Assembly: GCA_017562135.1 (NCBI GenBank) | Contig: QEYB01000658.1 | Location: 1 to 64,000 of the forward strand | Direction of reading: 5' to 3' | Length of the DNA stretch: 64,000 bases | Source: Dipylidium caninum | Taxonomy: Eukaryota > Platyhelminthes > Cestoda > Cyclophyllidea > Dipylidiidae | In this document: piece after piece, positions 1 through 12,164 of the stretch | Position numbering within the stretch: the stretch's first letter is position 1 | Layout of the letters: every line of letters starts with the position of its first letter | Made by a program: the position numbers and the translations under genes | Notes under the pieces: model-generated | What the model saw: the letters and a program-made list of their open reading frames with translations, nothing else | Databases searched by the model: none | Told to the model about the DNA's origin: nothing

Positions 1-1021
1 GCAGAGAGAGATACGTAGCGCGTTCGGCCTTAGCATTCTCTTGGTTGTAAATACTGCGTGTAGCCGATTGTCCAAATGTTCAATGTTTGAGGACTGACGT
101 TGCAGGCGAGCATGAAAGTGGAGGGAACATTTCCGGCTCTGCCTGATCCCACCTGTTCCCGCGAGTTTTTTCTGATTCACACATAACGTTCGCCTTTTCC
201 CACACCCTCAATGCAAACCTTCGTGGACACCGCCTTCCGCAAGCGGCTTATCTGGTCGAAGAAAACACTATATATCCCACTAACGTTAGCACAATCGTTC
301 GTCTCAAGTTAAAAGAAACGCCCACTCAGACCGACTGGTGTACTCTTCTTGCCAAGAGGGGTACCAGCTCACTTGAGCGTGGAAATGCCTCCGTGTGACT
401 CTAGACAAGCTTATAGTCCATCTGGAGTGTGCCATGGACCACCTCGGTGTTATACGATGCCCTGTAGGAGGGAGTCACCTGGATGCTTCCGCCATCAGAA
501 CGCCTTTGCAATTGTATACTCGACCCAACTTTCCTGTCGACGGCTGCCGACTTGTCTGTCACCAGGCGGAGCGCGTGCTCCGTGCTCTCGTGGCCACCAA
601 TGTCGGGGCTACAAAGACGTGCGAGCCACTTCTGTGTGGCATCGATCGATGGACATGGGGAAACAAGGGTGACACCAGTGAACGCTGTGGATACGATCTG
701 GCTGAAATGAGGCCACGAAAAGACAACACCGAGCCGAACGAAAGACGATGTTGCAGCAGACTTCTCACGCCGTTAATGGGCCACCAAACCTTGTCCGTAC
801 TGCAACAACATTTTCACTTCTCCCAGACAGCCTGGTGAATGGCAGCAGGCCGCGTTCTCACTGCCTCTCAAAGTCGCCTCCACATGCATCCATGATGGAG
901 AGAAACGCACCAAGCCTCCCCACACACAGATGATTTCCTACATCGCATCTGTCCTTGCTCGTCTGCTCCATCATATCCGCCGTCGCGTGGGAGCCCCATC
1001 AGTGCCAACCGCTCCCCTATA

Positions 1022-1039
1022 CGTCACGTATTGTGAACG
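1022..1039. promoter_or_regulatory. 18-bp palindrome, class b, degenerate
   Basis: CGTCACGTATTGTGAACG; same flanks as 15948. Confidence 0.5.
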
Positions 1040-1913
1040 TCGGCTCTTTGCTTCTTCTTCTTGCAATTTCATGTAGAATTAGGAATAAGCAGAGAGGTGG
1101 CTCACACGCCTCTGAAGGATGGACAGATTCGGACACATGAGCGGCAACCAAAGCGTTGTGCAAGGGCAGAGGGTTGGTGGGGCGATCGAATGGTGTGAGG
1201 ATTCTGTTGCACACGCGTCTTCGTTGGCTCTAAGGTCTTGTCTTTCTAGTGCCTTCGATGAGGAGACGGGCTCAGATTCACTTTTGTCGTCTTCTCACAC
1301 ACAGGAAGAGGTAGCCGGTTGGCCAGACGAAATTGCATTAGCCTCCGTCGCTTGCCCCACCACCAGTTCCCGCAATTCGCTCCTGTCTCGATGCGATGAT
1401 AAGACTCGGTGGTTATTTTGACCATATCTATCCGACGGGAGGACTTTTCTTATCACTTAAATTAAATTCTCGCTCGCCTACCACATTCAGCAGGAATGCT
1501 GCCTCGTCGTCAGAAGGTCGACGTTGCTGCAAACGTGGCTCAGTCCAACAAATCTTCGTCGTGGCTGACGTCGATCTGCTACGCGCACACAACACCACAC
1601 ACACACGAGACGGATCGAATAAGATTGACACACCACCAATCCGTGAGGCCTCGCAGAACACCCGGCTGACGCCGGCTGAAGCGCAGAGCGTGTGGCGCAA
1701 CCGGTTGGCACCGAGGAACAAATTCTCCTCTCTCGTTTTTAATCACTTTGTACACTACGTGAAAGAAATGTTTCCCTTCAACGCAAAATAAGGGGGGCGG
1801 GGGGAAGGAGGAGAGAGAGAGACCTTGGAGGCCGGAAGTTACACTCCGCCACCACTGTAATAGCGTTTTCATACAATTTTTCCCCACCTTTCGCAACATT
1901 TGCACTCCTCTGT

Positions 1914-1931
1914 GTCACGACAATATGTGAC
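1914..1931. promoter_or_regulatory. 18-bp palindrome, class c, degenerate
   Basis: Core interrupted by inserted bases; flanks as at 16792. Confidence 0.45.
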
Positions 1932-2813
1932 ACGCGCACTACGTAATTCACGACTGTGCAAAATATCATGAGAACGGAGTTCCAACTTTAACCCTTCGCC
2001 ACCCTTTCCCTACACAAAGCCAGTTCTTCGGTTGGAAGAATCGTGGCAATGTCAGGGTTATTGAGGACGGTTCTCCGGTCCGTCTTCCGCAAGCAGCCAC
2101 AGGGAGGAGAGGAGGACGCACCCTCGAACAGGACAAAATGCGATTGCAACCGCCGCCAGAAGACCATCCTTCTGCTGTGTAGCTCATGCAGGGACTTTTT
2201 GTTTTTGTCCTCCGACCTTTCATTTAGCAACAAATTTGTCCTTTAGTCGTGGTGGCTCTTGTTCTCACGCAAGTTAGAAGGGAAGCAAAGAGGACGTGCA
2301 CCTCAGACAGGCGAAGATGACCTTCGCAAGGCGAAAAGGAACGTATGCCGCAGCGCAATGGGAATGGCGCCTCGAAGAAGGAAAGTCAATGTCGGATCAA
2401 AGGTGGTCTTCCACATTGCGAAAAGTGTCCGACGCTTGTGGTCGTCGGTCCAGTTGACGAAAAACAACGTTTGTGTGTGAAAATTTTTGACTTACGGTGT
2501 GGCGACTGCGCTGACAATCAACCAGCCGCAGTTCCGAGTGCAACGGGACCCGTAAGAAAAAGTTCCTGTTTTCTACCATGGTAAGTTCCACGCTTTCTAT
2601 CTGTTCACTTGGTCCTCCCATCAGGCCTGTCCTCTTTGTTGTGGTGTTTTTGTGTTCGATCCAGTTTTTTTTGCCTGTTTTGGCGCAAACCGCTCAGCAC
2701 GTCCCTTCCTCTCCTCCTTTGTTTCGCGCACCGTCCGTTCATTGCCCTTTCCCGACTTGGGTGCAACTTCAGGTTTGTGAAGCTTCGACGCAAGTGTCCA
2801 AAGCAATCACTGT

Positions 2814-2832
2814 CGTCCACATATACGTGACT
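2814..2832. promoter_or_regulatory. 18-bp palindrome, class d, one extra base
   Basis: CGTCCACATATACGTGACT; flanks as at 9521. Confidence 0.55.
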
Positions 2833-3062
2833 GGGGGGAAGATGGCTCCCAAACATACAGATGCGACGAGTTTTGGGATGTTATTGTCCGTTATTTTGAG
2901 CTCATTTCCCTCAGGACAAAGCAGCGCCATTTCTTCTCTCGGTAGGAAGAAATCCTGCCCGTGAGCCAGAGAGGGGCCTTTCACGATTATTCGGTTCTCT
3001 GTGGCCCTCGCAACCGCGGTAGGTGAAGTGACGCGCATTCGCCACACTGCAGGTCAAATTCT

Positions 3063-3092
3063 AGAGAGAGAGAAGAGAGAGAGAGAGAGAGA
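3063..3092. repeat. GA repeat of unit G
   Basis: Other copies, as GA or CT: 9772-9799, 23733-23762, 32324-32342, 48907-48938. Confidence 0.9.
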
Positions 3093-4234
3093 AGCAGTGT
3101 TTGCAGGTGGAACTGGGTCGAGGTGAGAGTTTGTTTCTGTTTGCAAGAATGGGGAGAACATGAGGCTACCACAAGGGCTGTGCACGGAAACTACCTTGAG
3201 TGCGATGTTGACGGTGGCGCGTGTTGTCCTGCTTCGTGCGAGAGCAAGGAGCTTGGTTGGTACCAGTCCTGCGTCGAGCGTCAGCGTCTGCCTCCTTGCT
3301 CCAAGTGGAACTGTTGGCTAATCGCAGTTCCTCCGACTCACGTGGAGATAACCGACCTGCGCACCAAAGCGTGCGAGGCGGTGGAGAGTTGCGAGATACT
3401 GATGTGTCTTTCCACAGCTCACGGCGCCCGGGCGAGGCAACAGCATCAACGACGAGAGAGGCGATGTTGAAAATGTCCCCTGTCACAGGTTACAAATGCC
3501 TCCATCTTACTCTGTTTGAGTGGCTACACAATCGCACAGGAAAAGCGACCGGGGGACGTGTGTGAGTCTTGAGCTGATACACAATTGCTTGAGGCTTCGG
3601 TCGCGATTTGCACCACAACATTACCGACGAAGTGGTCCGCCACAACTCGCCGTTCCAACAGACGTCTCCACGACTGGGCGAGCACGTGGACTTTGTCGAG
3701 AAGAAAAGAGCACGGCGAAGTGAGTATGGTGCGTCCTGGACGGAGTGTGTTTCGCGCATCGTGCGTCGAGGATAACTGCTCGTCTGTGCCACCTGAGATG
3801 TAGGAACTCTCGCATATTCCCTCATTCCTTCCTATCCCCACCAACGCTGTCCTCATGCACTAACCCCTTCACAACCTACCTCGCCTCGCCTCGCCTCGGA
3901 GCCTCGCCTCGCCTCATCCTTTCACCTTACCTCACCTCACGGTTTTTTTTTCTTTCTTTTCTTCCTTTCCTTTCCTTCCTTCCTTTCTTTCCTTTCTCTT
4001 ACTTCGACGACTTCCACGGTCCCCACCTGCTGACTGGCTGATGGACGCCAGAGAACCGAGGAGGTGGTGAAATGCCACAGACTCACGTGTGACCACCGAC
4101 TGGTCAAAGTTAGAGGGTGCAACTCCAGCGACCCGAGTTGCACAAATGACTCCAACGCGTGTGGCCACCGTGGCTTATTTTCCACTGTGTAAATGTAGTC
4201 TTAGATGTGAATTAGGGTTAATGATAACAGATCG

Positions 4235-4252
4235 CGTCACAAATACGTGACG
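4235..4252. promoter_or_regulatory. 18-bp palindrome, class e
   Basis: CGTCACAAATACGTGACG, 272 bp upstream of the family B TATA box. Confidence 0.75.
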
Positions 4253-4523
4253 ATAGGAGGCAGGGCTAAGGACGCGCACATGCGTAGGCGATGATGCAGC
4301 AGTCAAAAAAAGGCGTGTGGAAATATGACTTTTGGAGAAGTTGATTGAATCTCTCCGCTCTTCAACTTAATAACCGCCACTTAGGTTAGGCACTGTGGGG
4401 TGGCAGTCTCGGGCTATTTCCCGGCAGCGTGTGCGTTCTCTTTTGCCAAACAACAATCAACACCGACGATCCTCAACCTCGACCCAGTTACACAAACCAG
4501 CGCATTGAGCACACCCAAGCGTC

Positions 4524-4530
4524 TATAAAG
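4524..4530 (+). promoter_or_regulatory. TATA box, family B
   Basis: TATAAAG within GCGTCTATAAAGAAGGCGCA, 111 bp before the ATG. Confidence 0.8.
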
Positions 4531-4640
4531 AAGGCGCATCCACACGCTGCCTACAAGTTGCACACTCTCGACTCTCCGACACCGCATTCTCCTCCTCCTC
4601 CTCCTCCTACTCCTCCTCCTCCTTTTTTTTTTTCGCAGCC

Positions 4641-5031
4641 ATGAATGCCCTCCACCTCCTCGTCCTTCTCCACCTCATCGTACTTCTCTCTCTTCCTTTC
4701 CGCACAACCGCCTGTATTCGTACGTTGCATGCTGCCATTTGTCCAATTTGCTTGTCCTTGTCTTCTTCATCACCTCCTCTCCTTCGATGAAACACCCGAA
4801 CTAACGACACCCTCGTTCTTCTCGCCTCCTCCCAGTCGCAATCACATGTGCGACATGGAATCGAACGTGGCCACTGCCACCTCGCCATTCCCACGTGGGG
4901 ATACGACAAGCACACCAAGAAGTGCATTCTTTTTCAACTGGACCGGATGGCGCCGCCAATGACAACCAATTCGGGGAAAGTGTATATTGCGAATCTGTAT
5001 GTAATGTTAGGTCTGGCCCCACGGACACTAA
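4641..5031 (+). pseudogene. Family B Kunitz gene, plus strand, several indels
   Basis: Exon 1 4641-4719 encodes the same signal peptide as the intact family B gene; the GTACGT donor is kept. Exon 2 (4836-5031) lacks the first base after the acceptor and has at least four further single-base differences (a lost A, extra T, extra G, extra T) that shift the frame. The TAA is conserved. TATA box 4524-4530, palindrome 272 bp upstream, AATAAA at 5170-5175. The leader has a CTCCTC run followed by ten T and CGCAG before CCATG. Confidence 0.78.
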
Positions 5032-5169
5032 GCAGACCCGAGGGAGGAGGGAACACCTCGCCGACGCGATTCCCCTCTCCGTGGCGGTGGCGACTCGAAC
5101 AACCCAACCGCTCTCCGGCATCCCCCTTCCTGCGGTCACCGCAGTGTGAAAGCCACCTCTTGGCCGTAC

Positions 5170-5175
5170 AATAAA
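5170..5175 (+). terminator. Poly(A) signal, family B
   Basis: AATAAA about 140 bp after the stop codon; same position in both minus-strand copies (22056-22061 and 62982-62987). Confidence 0.7.
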
Positions 5176-5179
5176 TGTC

Positions 5180-6600
5180 TTTTGTGTGTGGGAATTAATC
5201 ATCCAATTCATGACTTGGCTTCTAGAAAAAGCAGTAGTTGTTGAGAGAAAGCGGAGCGTCTGCTCGGCATAAGCCTGTCTTGTAAAGTGGAGAAGGAAGT
5301 GCGGTAAGTGGGAATCGCGGATGGGCAAAGGAAAGCTACAAGCAGTGGGTAACGCTGGAATGGACCGAGAGTCGCGCGTTGGTGGATGATTTGCTGCAGG
5401 TTGAGTGCGAAGGATAGAGAATCGTCGACAAAACCGCACCCGGACGTCATGAGGGGAGGCGGCTGAGGCGGAGGCGGAAGAGTCCTTAATGAGTCTCTTA
5501 GTGGCCTCAAATTCACCCAAGGCAACACGAACGCATCTCCTCATTCTGAAGGTGAAACTTCCACGTCGCCCCTTCCTCGTAACAGTGAAAACATTGCCAT
5601 CCGATGCTTCAGCACCGAAGGAAGCGCACTTTAGAAGGGGAGTGAGCGCACGGCGCGCTTCATGTCGTTAGCTCAGTCTCGGCTCTTGGTTTGTGCGGAC
5701 GACCCTCCTCATCCTGTCCCTTCTTCCCTTCCTCATGGCGCCGTGTGGAGTCCATTTCACCGACCAGCAAGCGGTTTAGAATGAGACTTCACAGCTGAAG
5801 CACGAGTGAATGCGGCTGTCGTCTCACATTCGTGGGTTAGTTTAATGAGCGAGCAAGTCCACAGTTCTGCCAACAGCTTGGCTCTCTGATGAGTTGTCTT
5901 TCCTACCTCTTCAACGAGGGTCTCAGCTCCTCTTCGTCGCTTCTCGTCGTGGCTTTTCTCAGAGTCGCAGTTCCGAGGAGTGGTGCCTCGCTTGTGAAGC
6001 GTCACATATACGTGACGACAGGGAGGAGACAATGACAGGAGACACGCAGGACGGGCAAGAGGAGTTAATAGTCTCGAAGACGAGGACGAGGCGAGACGGT
6101 GGCAAACGAGTCTGCCTCAGTGCACCAACGTCAACTGGTTCAGTAGAAGGAAGTAAGGCTGCTGAGTGGTTGCGCAGGTGGACAGGCCTGCTGCAGCCAC
6201 GATGTCGTCTGCGTGCGGTGTCTTCTGACATCACCTTCGTCGGCGTTAATCTTGTCAACAGAGCAGCGCTTATGCTCTCGCCCCAACAGACCGCTCAATT
6301 GTCAACTTGTCACTCTGTCGGCCACACGCGGTGTGGTTGTTGGCGCCTTCGTGCTCTGACGGTGGGGCAGAAGACGCGTCGGAACATCCTCCTCCACCCA
6401 CATTCACCCACAGCCGTCCACAGCCACCCACCGCGTGTCACCACTCACGGCCGGCTCAGTTTATGGAAAGAAATCACTGATCACTGGAAGACTCGTCGCC
6501 ATCCTGCTGTTTATCTCACCAGTGTTCGCTCCCCATCGCGTAGAGTCTTTCACATCGGCATGTCGTTGGTGAAGCAGGAGGGGTAAATGAGAGGGAAGGA
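5180..6600 (+). repeat. Family B downstream region and class a block, no gene recognised
   Basis: 5,230-5,900 matches 21,440-22,020 and 62,380-62,950 in reverse; 5,900-6,060 is the class a palindrome context. 6,280-6,600 resembles 11,600-11,870. A 230-residue frame (5894-6586) crosses two unrelated units and is not supported. Confidence 0.6.
6000..6017. promoter_or_regulatory. 18-bp palindrome, class a
   Basis: CGTCACATATACGTGACG; flanks TTGTGAAG and ACAGGGAG. Confidence 0.75.
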
Positions 6601-6609
6601 ACTAGTCCG

Positions 6610-6627
6610 CGTCACATATACGTGACG
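6610..6627. promoter_or_regulatory. 18-bp palindrome, class f
   Basis: CGTCACATATACGTGACG, flanks as at 11879. Confidence 0.75.
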
Positions 6628-7052
6628 CTGGGGTGACATGTCTGGAGGCGGGGAGGATCGGTAAAAGTAAATGGAAGGAAGAAGCCTGAATAATAAAAGG
6701 CGTGGTCGTTGGCGCCTTTAACGCCCCGCCACGACGCGGTTGTCGCTCGCAATCCGTGCGAGTGTAGATGAAATGTCGAGTTTTCCAGGCTTCCATCAGC
6801 ATTCACCTGGTTGTGCATCCTCACACAGTCGAGTGCCACGTCGGCAGCGGCACGTGCGCGTGGGCGTGACGACAGCAGCCTTATGTTGTCGTTCCTTCTA
6901 AGGCTTCCTCGAGAAGTGGAAGTGGCAGGACGCTGACCAGCTGACGCGGTGGAATCAGCGCTCCAACAGCAGACCTCTGAATCGCCACCTTCTGGCGTGA
7001 GGAGCTTCTTCAGGCCAATTTGAGTTGACGTCTTTGGGCCTTTGCCACTCGC

Positions 7053-7571
7053 TTGTCCCCGCGGATTGAGTTCGCTGACGTAGAGGAGGCGAAAAAGGAG
7101 CGCGAGGTAGATGCGAGGAAGACGTCGAACGCCTTGTCGGCAGGCAGCATGGAGGACGGTTGCCGCACGACAGCCGAGTTAACGCAAGAGTCTGGTCGGC
7201 CAACGCAACAGTCTCAACTAGACGCTGCTGGCGGACTTTCTTTCGTTATCATCTTCAGATTGCAAGACTTGTTCGCCACAACGGCGACGACGACGACGAC
7301 GACGATGATGATGATGATGATGATGCGGTGGGTGCACCTCATCTCCTCCCTCGCTCCAATGGCTCCTGCGTTTCTCCAAATTCAAATTGATCCCTTTTTA
7401 TCACACCATAATCTGCCTCCGATGTGGCAAATTCTGTCCAACAAGGACTTGCAGACCGAAAATGAGAAAAACGACTTTAGTAACTTTGAGGAGGAAGAAG
7501 AAGAAGAAGAAGAAGAAGAAGACGGAGACGGAGACGGAGACGCTATTTTAGTGGTTGAAAGTAGAGTTTGA
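7053..7571 (+). other. Unrecognised ORF unit N, first copy
   Basis: Copy of the unit at 33001-33547; the Glu run is preserved and followed by DGDGDGD. The upstream part lies in a unit of unclear nature (6,640-7,050) that also occurs at 42,590-42,830 in reverse. Confidence 0.3.
7486..7541. repeat. GAA and GGAGAC repeats
   Basis: Also 33442-33500 and, as reverse complement, 42087-42150. Confidence 0.9.
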
Positions 7572-8072
7572 CAATGGGTTGGCCGCGAGTGAGAAGCGCT
7601 GGGACCGAGGGAGGCGAGTCGAATCGCCCACGAGTGGTTTCTCCAGTCCGGCGGAGCGACTCAGTTGCCTCTGCCTCTGCCTCTGCCTCTGCCTCTGCCA
7701 CAGCCTACACCACACGCGCATTCGTGGCAAATCTCTTCGCTGTCGAAGCAGGGTTCCGTTGCCGCCGCATCCGCCGTGCGCAAGTGGGCCGCATTGGCTG
7801 AACTTCACGTGGAAACGCACCTGCTGCAGGACGAGGAGCGGAAGGCATTCATGGCTTCGCGGAGACTCAGGAGGCTGCAACTCGTCGACGACACGTGGAT
7901 GCCCCTTCTGTTACACACATCTTTTCTGCACGGGAGCCATGCGATGTCTGCGAGAGGTCTTGTGGGAAGAAATGCTGCTGCCAAGCGAGTTAGAGAAGAG
8001 GCAGGTTTTGGTGGTCCAATGATGCTGTCGCGCTACTCTGCCATTCAACGTGCCCCACTCACTGGTGTCTGA
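7568..8072 (+). pseudogene. Third copy of the J/M Kunitz-like unit, frameshifted
   Basis: Same unit as 33525-34007, but single-base differences split the 160-residue frame into shorter frames. The minus-strand Kunitz-like motif (GGCGGN then EPCFDSEEIC) is still readable around 7,710-7,790. Confidence 0.4.
7663..7700. repeat. CTCTGC hexamer repeat
   Basis: Also 33616-33637 (shorter) and 41937-41973 (inverted). Confidence 0.88.
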
Positions 8073-8362
8073 GCCCCATCGCTTTGAAGTTGGCGCCCTT
8101 CAGCTGACGTCTTCCACCACTCCACGGTGATGCGACTGGGGCGGTTCCAGGTGAGGCGACATGTGTGTTCGACCAGGGAAACGACGATTGTCGCCGCCAA
8201 ATGGTCAGAGTTATTCGCTGAGGAAGATGGAGATGCTTCAACTTATCCACAAATTCGATTTCCACATCGCCTCGTCTCGTTTCGTCTCGTCTCGTCTCGT
8301 CTTCGAGACTATTGACTCCTCTTGTTCGTCCTGCGTGTCTCCTGTCATTGTCTCCTCCCTTT

Positions 8363-8380
8363 CGTCACGTATATGTGACG
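8363..8380. promoter_or_regulatory. 18-bp palindrome, class a
   Basis: CGTCACGTATATGTGACG. Confidence 0.75.
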
Positions 8381-8589
8381 CTTCACAAGTGAGGCACCAA
8401 CTCCTCGAGACGGCGTCTTTGAAAGGAGCAACGACGAGAAGCGACGACGAGAAGCTGAAACCCTCGCTGAAGAGGTAGGAAAGACAACTCATCAGAGAGC
8501 CAAGCTGTTGGCGGAGTACTGATGGACTTGCTGGCTCATTTAAACTAACCCACGAATGTGAGACGACAGCCGCATTCACTCGTGCTTCA

Positions 8590-9380
8590 GCTGTGAAGTT
8601 CTCATTCTAAACCGCTTGCTGGCCGGTGAAATGGACTCCACTCGGCGCCATGAGGAATGGACGAAGGGAGCATTAAATGAAGCAATGGACAAGAAATTGG
8701 CAGTAATCTGCAGCACACCGAAGCGGCCAACAGGAGGCGAGTGTATGGCGTGTGACAGCACGATCACACGACCCGCCCTCTTCGCCACTGACGTGCGACT
8801 TCGGCTGCCGTGGTGAGTGCGGGAGGGCGCGAGGAAGGGCGCGAGGAAGGGCGGAGAAGGCAAGAACCGAGGGACGGAGGGCAGTGGAGTGGCGATTAAT
8901 GTCAATGTTGCTCGTGGGAAGTAACAATCGCTTTCATCGGACTGTTGGCTCGTCGACAATTAACCACCCACTTAACCAACGTGTCTATAATTATTTCCTT
9001 TTTTTTGCCACTCCCTTTCGTCAGCAGACCAGGGGGGGCGGTAGTTTACTCGCTCCACGGTGGCCACGGTGGCCACGGCGTCCGAGGCAGCGTTAGCCCC
9101 GCAACCATTCCATTCGCTGAAGTGTTGGCCATCTCCTCCGGTGTGTTTGCGCTCACCGATTTCTCGACGACGACGACGACGACGACGACTCCGACGACTC
9201 CATCGTCTGCCCATGACGACCGGCAGTAGCATCACAAAAGCAGTGTTCTGCAACACCGTCACAGGATGGACAAGAAGGATTTGGTGGCAATCGTCGACGG
9301 AGCTCTTTCGTGCGTTCTCGTTGGCGAACAAACGACGCGTCTCACCTCCGTCAAACGTGATCGCGTGCTTGCACACGCCG
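8590..9380 (+). repeat. Unit Q, no gene recognised
   Basis: Also at 13,550-14,090 (+), 54,340-55,010 (+), 40,210-41,000 (-) and 49,440-50,200 (-). Contains GGTGGCCACGGTGGCCACGG at 9059-9078 and a GACGACGAC repeat. It lies just upstream of family K and family A genes. Confidence 0.7.
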
Positions 9381-9520
9381 CCTGTAAGTCGCAGCCTCTC
9401 GAAGCTCCTCGACAACCATCTCCTCCCTTTGTCGCGCACCGTCCGCTCATTCCCCCTTCTCGACTGGGTGCACTTCGGTTGTGAAGCATTCGACGCAAGG
9501 TGGTCAAAGCAATCAGCTGT

Positions 9521-9538
9521 CGTCACATATACGTGATT
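9521..9538. promoter_or_regulatory. 18-bp palindrome, class d
   Basis: CGTCACATATACGTGATT; one end eroded. Confidence 0.65.
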
Positions 9539-10255
9539 GGGGCAAGGAATGGCTCCAAACATACCAGATGCGCGAGGGGATTGTATTGTTCGTTTATTTG
9601 AGCTTCATTTCCCTCAGGGACAAAAGCAGCCGCCATTCTTCTTCGTAGGAAGAAATCCTGCCCCGTGCAGGCCAGAGAGGGCCTTTCACTGCTTATTCGG
9701 TTCTCCTGTATGCCCTCGCAACCGCGTCAGGTGAAGTGAGCGGCATTCGCCACACTGCAGGTCAAATTCTCAGAGAGCGAGAGAGAGAGAGAGAGAGAAG
9801 CAGTGTTTTGCAGGTGGACTGGGTCGAGGTGAGAGTTGTTTTGTTTGCAGAATGGGGAGAAATGAGGCTACCAAAGGGCTGTGCACGAGAACACCTTTGA
9901 TGTGGCGACGTTGACGTGGCGCGTGTTGTGCTGCTTCGCCACCGCCTTGGTTGGTCTCAGTCTCGTCGCGTAACATTTCCTCCTGCCAGTGGACGTGTTG
10001 GCGTTAATGCAGTTCTCCCGACTCACGTGGAGAAACCGACTGCCAAATGCGAGGCGGTCCGAGTTGAGAACTGCTGTCGTCGCGGGCGACACGCACGACG
10101 GAGAGGCGATGTTGAATGTCCCTTCACAGGTGCAAATCCTCCACTCTCTGTTATGTCGCTACAATCGGAGCAGAAACGCGACGGGGAGCGTCTTCTCGTC
10201 ACTTTGAGTGTCAACCAATGGCGCAATTTCCCAAGTTATTAATTCGCCACCCGCA

Positions 10256-10582
10256 TTACGACACCGCAGACGAAGGCGATTCCAGGCTGGGGAAAGTCTT
10301 TCGCGGCAGATGTGGAACGCGATGAAAACAAAATTCACTGTGCTTTTTGCGATACCGGTAATTCTGGCAAGGAAGTGCACAGCCCGTTTGGTGAAGAGGA
10401 GGACGTGGAGGGGGAGGAGGGAAGGGGGAGACGGAGACGGAGACGGAGGCGGAGGCGGAGGCGGAGGCGGAGGCGGAGGTGGAGGGGAAGGCGGAGGAGA
10501 AGTCGGCAGGGAGGTGGGGAGTAGCGGCTCGAGAGTTTGTTCTTCGGTGAATATTTAGAGATGCAATCGGGGCGGAACTCAT
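10256..10582 (-). pseudogene. Family H Kunitz-like remnant, inverted copy
   Basis: Same motif series as at 48153-48480 on the minus strand, with a longer GGCGGA repeat (10430-10490). Confidence 0.42.
10430..10490. repeat. GGAGAC/GGCGGA hexamer array
   Basis: Precedes the family H remnant. Related hexamers code the Arg-Leu run in family C signal peptides (e.g. 18832-18861). Confidence 0.85.
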
Positions 10583-10639
10583 TGCACACCAACAGCTTGG
10601 ATGAGCCTACGACTCGGACCGTTCGCAGTTGGTGAAAGA

Positions 10640-11850
10640 ATAACGCAAACGAAAAGCCTGCGCTCGACGGCGTCGTGCGAGGTGGAGTCGTCGTCGTCGT
10701 CGTCGTCGTCGTCGAGAGATCGGTGAGCGCAAACTAACTAGAGGAGATGGCCAACACTTCAGCGATTGACTGGCCGACCGACTGATCGACCTAACCGACC
10801 GAACGATTAATCGGCTGACCGACCAAGCTACCCACCGATCGACCAACCGACTGACCGCACTCGCCTCACAGTCCCAAGGGAGGCCAACTGGCACAGCCAT
10901 TCCGAGTCCACTGACGCAGGCGTCTGGTGCTGAGGGGACGAGGAGGAGAGTCGGCGTGCCGCTCTAAGGGCGCCTTCCGTCTCCCCATTCACCACCCACC
11001 CACCCACTCCACCCACTCCACCGTCCAGTCGTGATGGTCGAGTGCACGCAAACACTCGGAAGATGTCAGCAAACAACTGTGTGGAGGAGGGCAAGAAACG
11101 CCAAATCAACTTCATCGTGGGGCGACGTGGCGGAGGAGACCAGCTCAATCGTCTCGTGGCAAGTCAGCAAGTGGGCGACCTCCTCCACTGAGACGTGGTG
11201 GGTGGAGGGTGAAGAGAAGAAGAAGAGGGAGAGGGAGAGGAAGAAAGGCAAGAAATGGGGCTGTCAAGGCGTTGTGCAAGAGGACAAGGTTGGTGCGGCG
11301 ATGGTGGCGTGAGAAGTCTGTTGCAACATTGTCTTCGTTGGCCTCAATCTCGCCTTTTGTGCCCTCGATTCAGCAGACCGCAGCTCATTCAATTTGTAGT
11401 CTTGTCGCGACGTGGGAGACCGGAGGCGTAGTTGGCAGTCCGTGTTCTCATGTCTATCATCTGCCAGACAGAAGTGGCTCGAGGCCTGACAGCAGCCTCA
11501 AGCCACCTCGAACATGGGGGCCACGAGAGCACGGAGCCAAGAGCTCAGCCTCCTGTCCCCACATATTCGAACACACACATACACACATACACACACACAC
11601 ACACACCACCCTTGTGCTCTGACGGTGGGGCAGGAGTGACGGTGGAAGCTCCTCCTCCACCCCACATTCACTCTCAGCCACCCACAGCCACCCACCACCC
11701 AACCGCGGCTCCTGCCGACCTGTCACCATCCGCGGCTCGCACAGTGTATGCAATGAACTCGCTCTTCACCAGACCACTTCGTCGCCATCCTACTTTCCTA
11801 TCTCGCCAGTGTTCGCTCCCCATCACGCAGAGTCGGTGGTGTAGCGCAAG
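10640..11850 (+). repeat. Unit S, no gene recognised
   Basis: Inverted copy at 46,650-47,770. Holds degenerate CCGA/GATCGACC repeats (10,755-10,855) and a CA repeat (11571-11607). Confidence 0.6.
11571..11607. repeat. CA repeat
   Basis: CA with two AT interruptions; inverted copy at 46884-46921. Confidence 0.9.
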
Positions 11851-11878
11851 GGGTGAGTGAGGGGGAAGGAACCATCCG

Positions 11879-11896
11879 CGTCACATGTACGTGACG
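11879..11896. promoter_or_regulatory. 18-bp palindrome, class f
   Basis: CGTCACATGTACGTGACG; a perfect inverted repeat. Confidence 0.72.
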
Positions 11897-12120
11897 TGGG
11901 TGAGACATGGCGGAAGGCGAGGAGGACCGGTAAAAGTAAATGAAAATGAAGAGGGCTTAAGTAAAAAATCCTTCCGAGGGCTACACAGCGAGAAGGTGAC
12001 CATCTGCGCTGCCTCGAGTGGTGAGTTGTCGGTCGGTGGGTAAGTGGACTAAAGACGAGCAGCAGCGCTGAATGTGGAAAGGCACATTCTGTGCTCCTCC
12101 TCGTAGAGACGCTTCTGCAC

Positions 12121-12164
12121 GCATGAGGCGCATGAGGCGCATGAGACGCATGAGGCGCATGAGC
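12121..12164. repeat. GAGGCGCAT 9-bp tandem repeat
   Basis: Four to five units; also 46349-46380 (inverted) and 51861-51900. Confidence 0.85.

Larger units (their letters stand above)
1..2580 (+). repeat. Repeat R1, indel-rich copy at window start
   Basis: Aligns with 15,040-17,560 but with inserted single bases every few tens of bases. No intact gene; short frames here are not credible. Confidence 0.8.
2590..4420 (+). repeat. Rearranged unit G and family B upstream region
   Basis: 2,590-3,560 resembles 9,400-10,200 and, inverted, 23,600-24,010; 3,570-4,420 resembles 22,700-23,600 inverted. No intact coding region seen. Confidence 0.65.

Noticed and set aside
4801..5544. 247-residue minus-strand ORF
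   Set aside because: Antisense to the family B Kunitz gene and its 3' region, and not open in the intact copy.
5894..6586. 230-residue plus-strand ORF
   Set aside because: Joins two different repeat units, crosses the palindrome, and lacks any conserved motif.
7267..7325. GAC/GAT triplet run as a coding expansion
   Set aside because: No evidence that the frame is translated; triplet repeats stay in frame by themselves.
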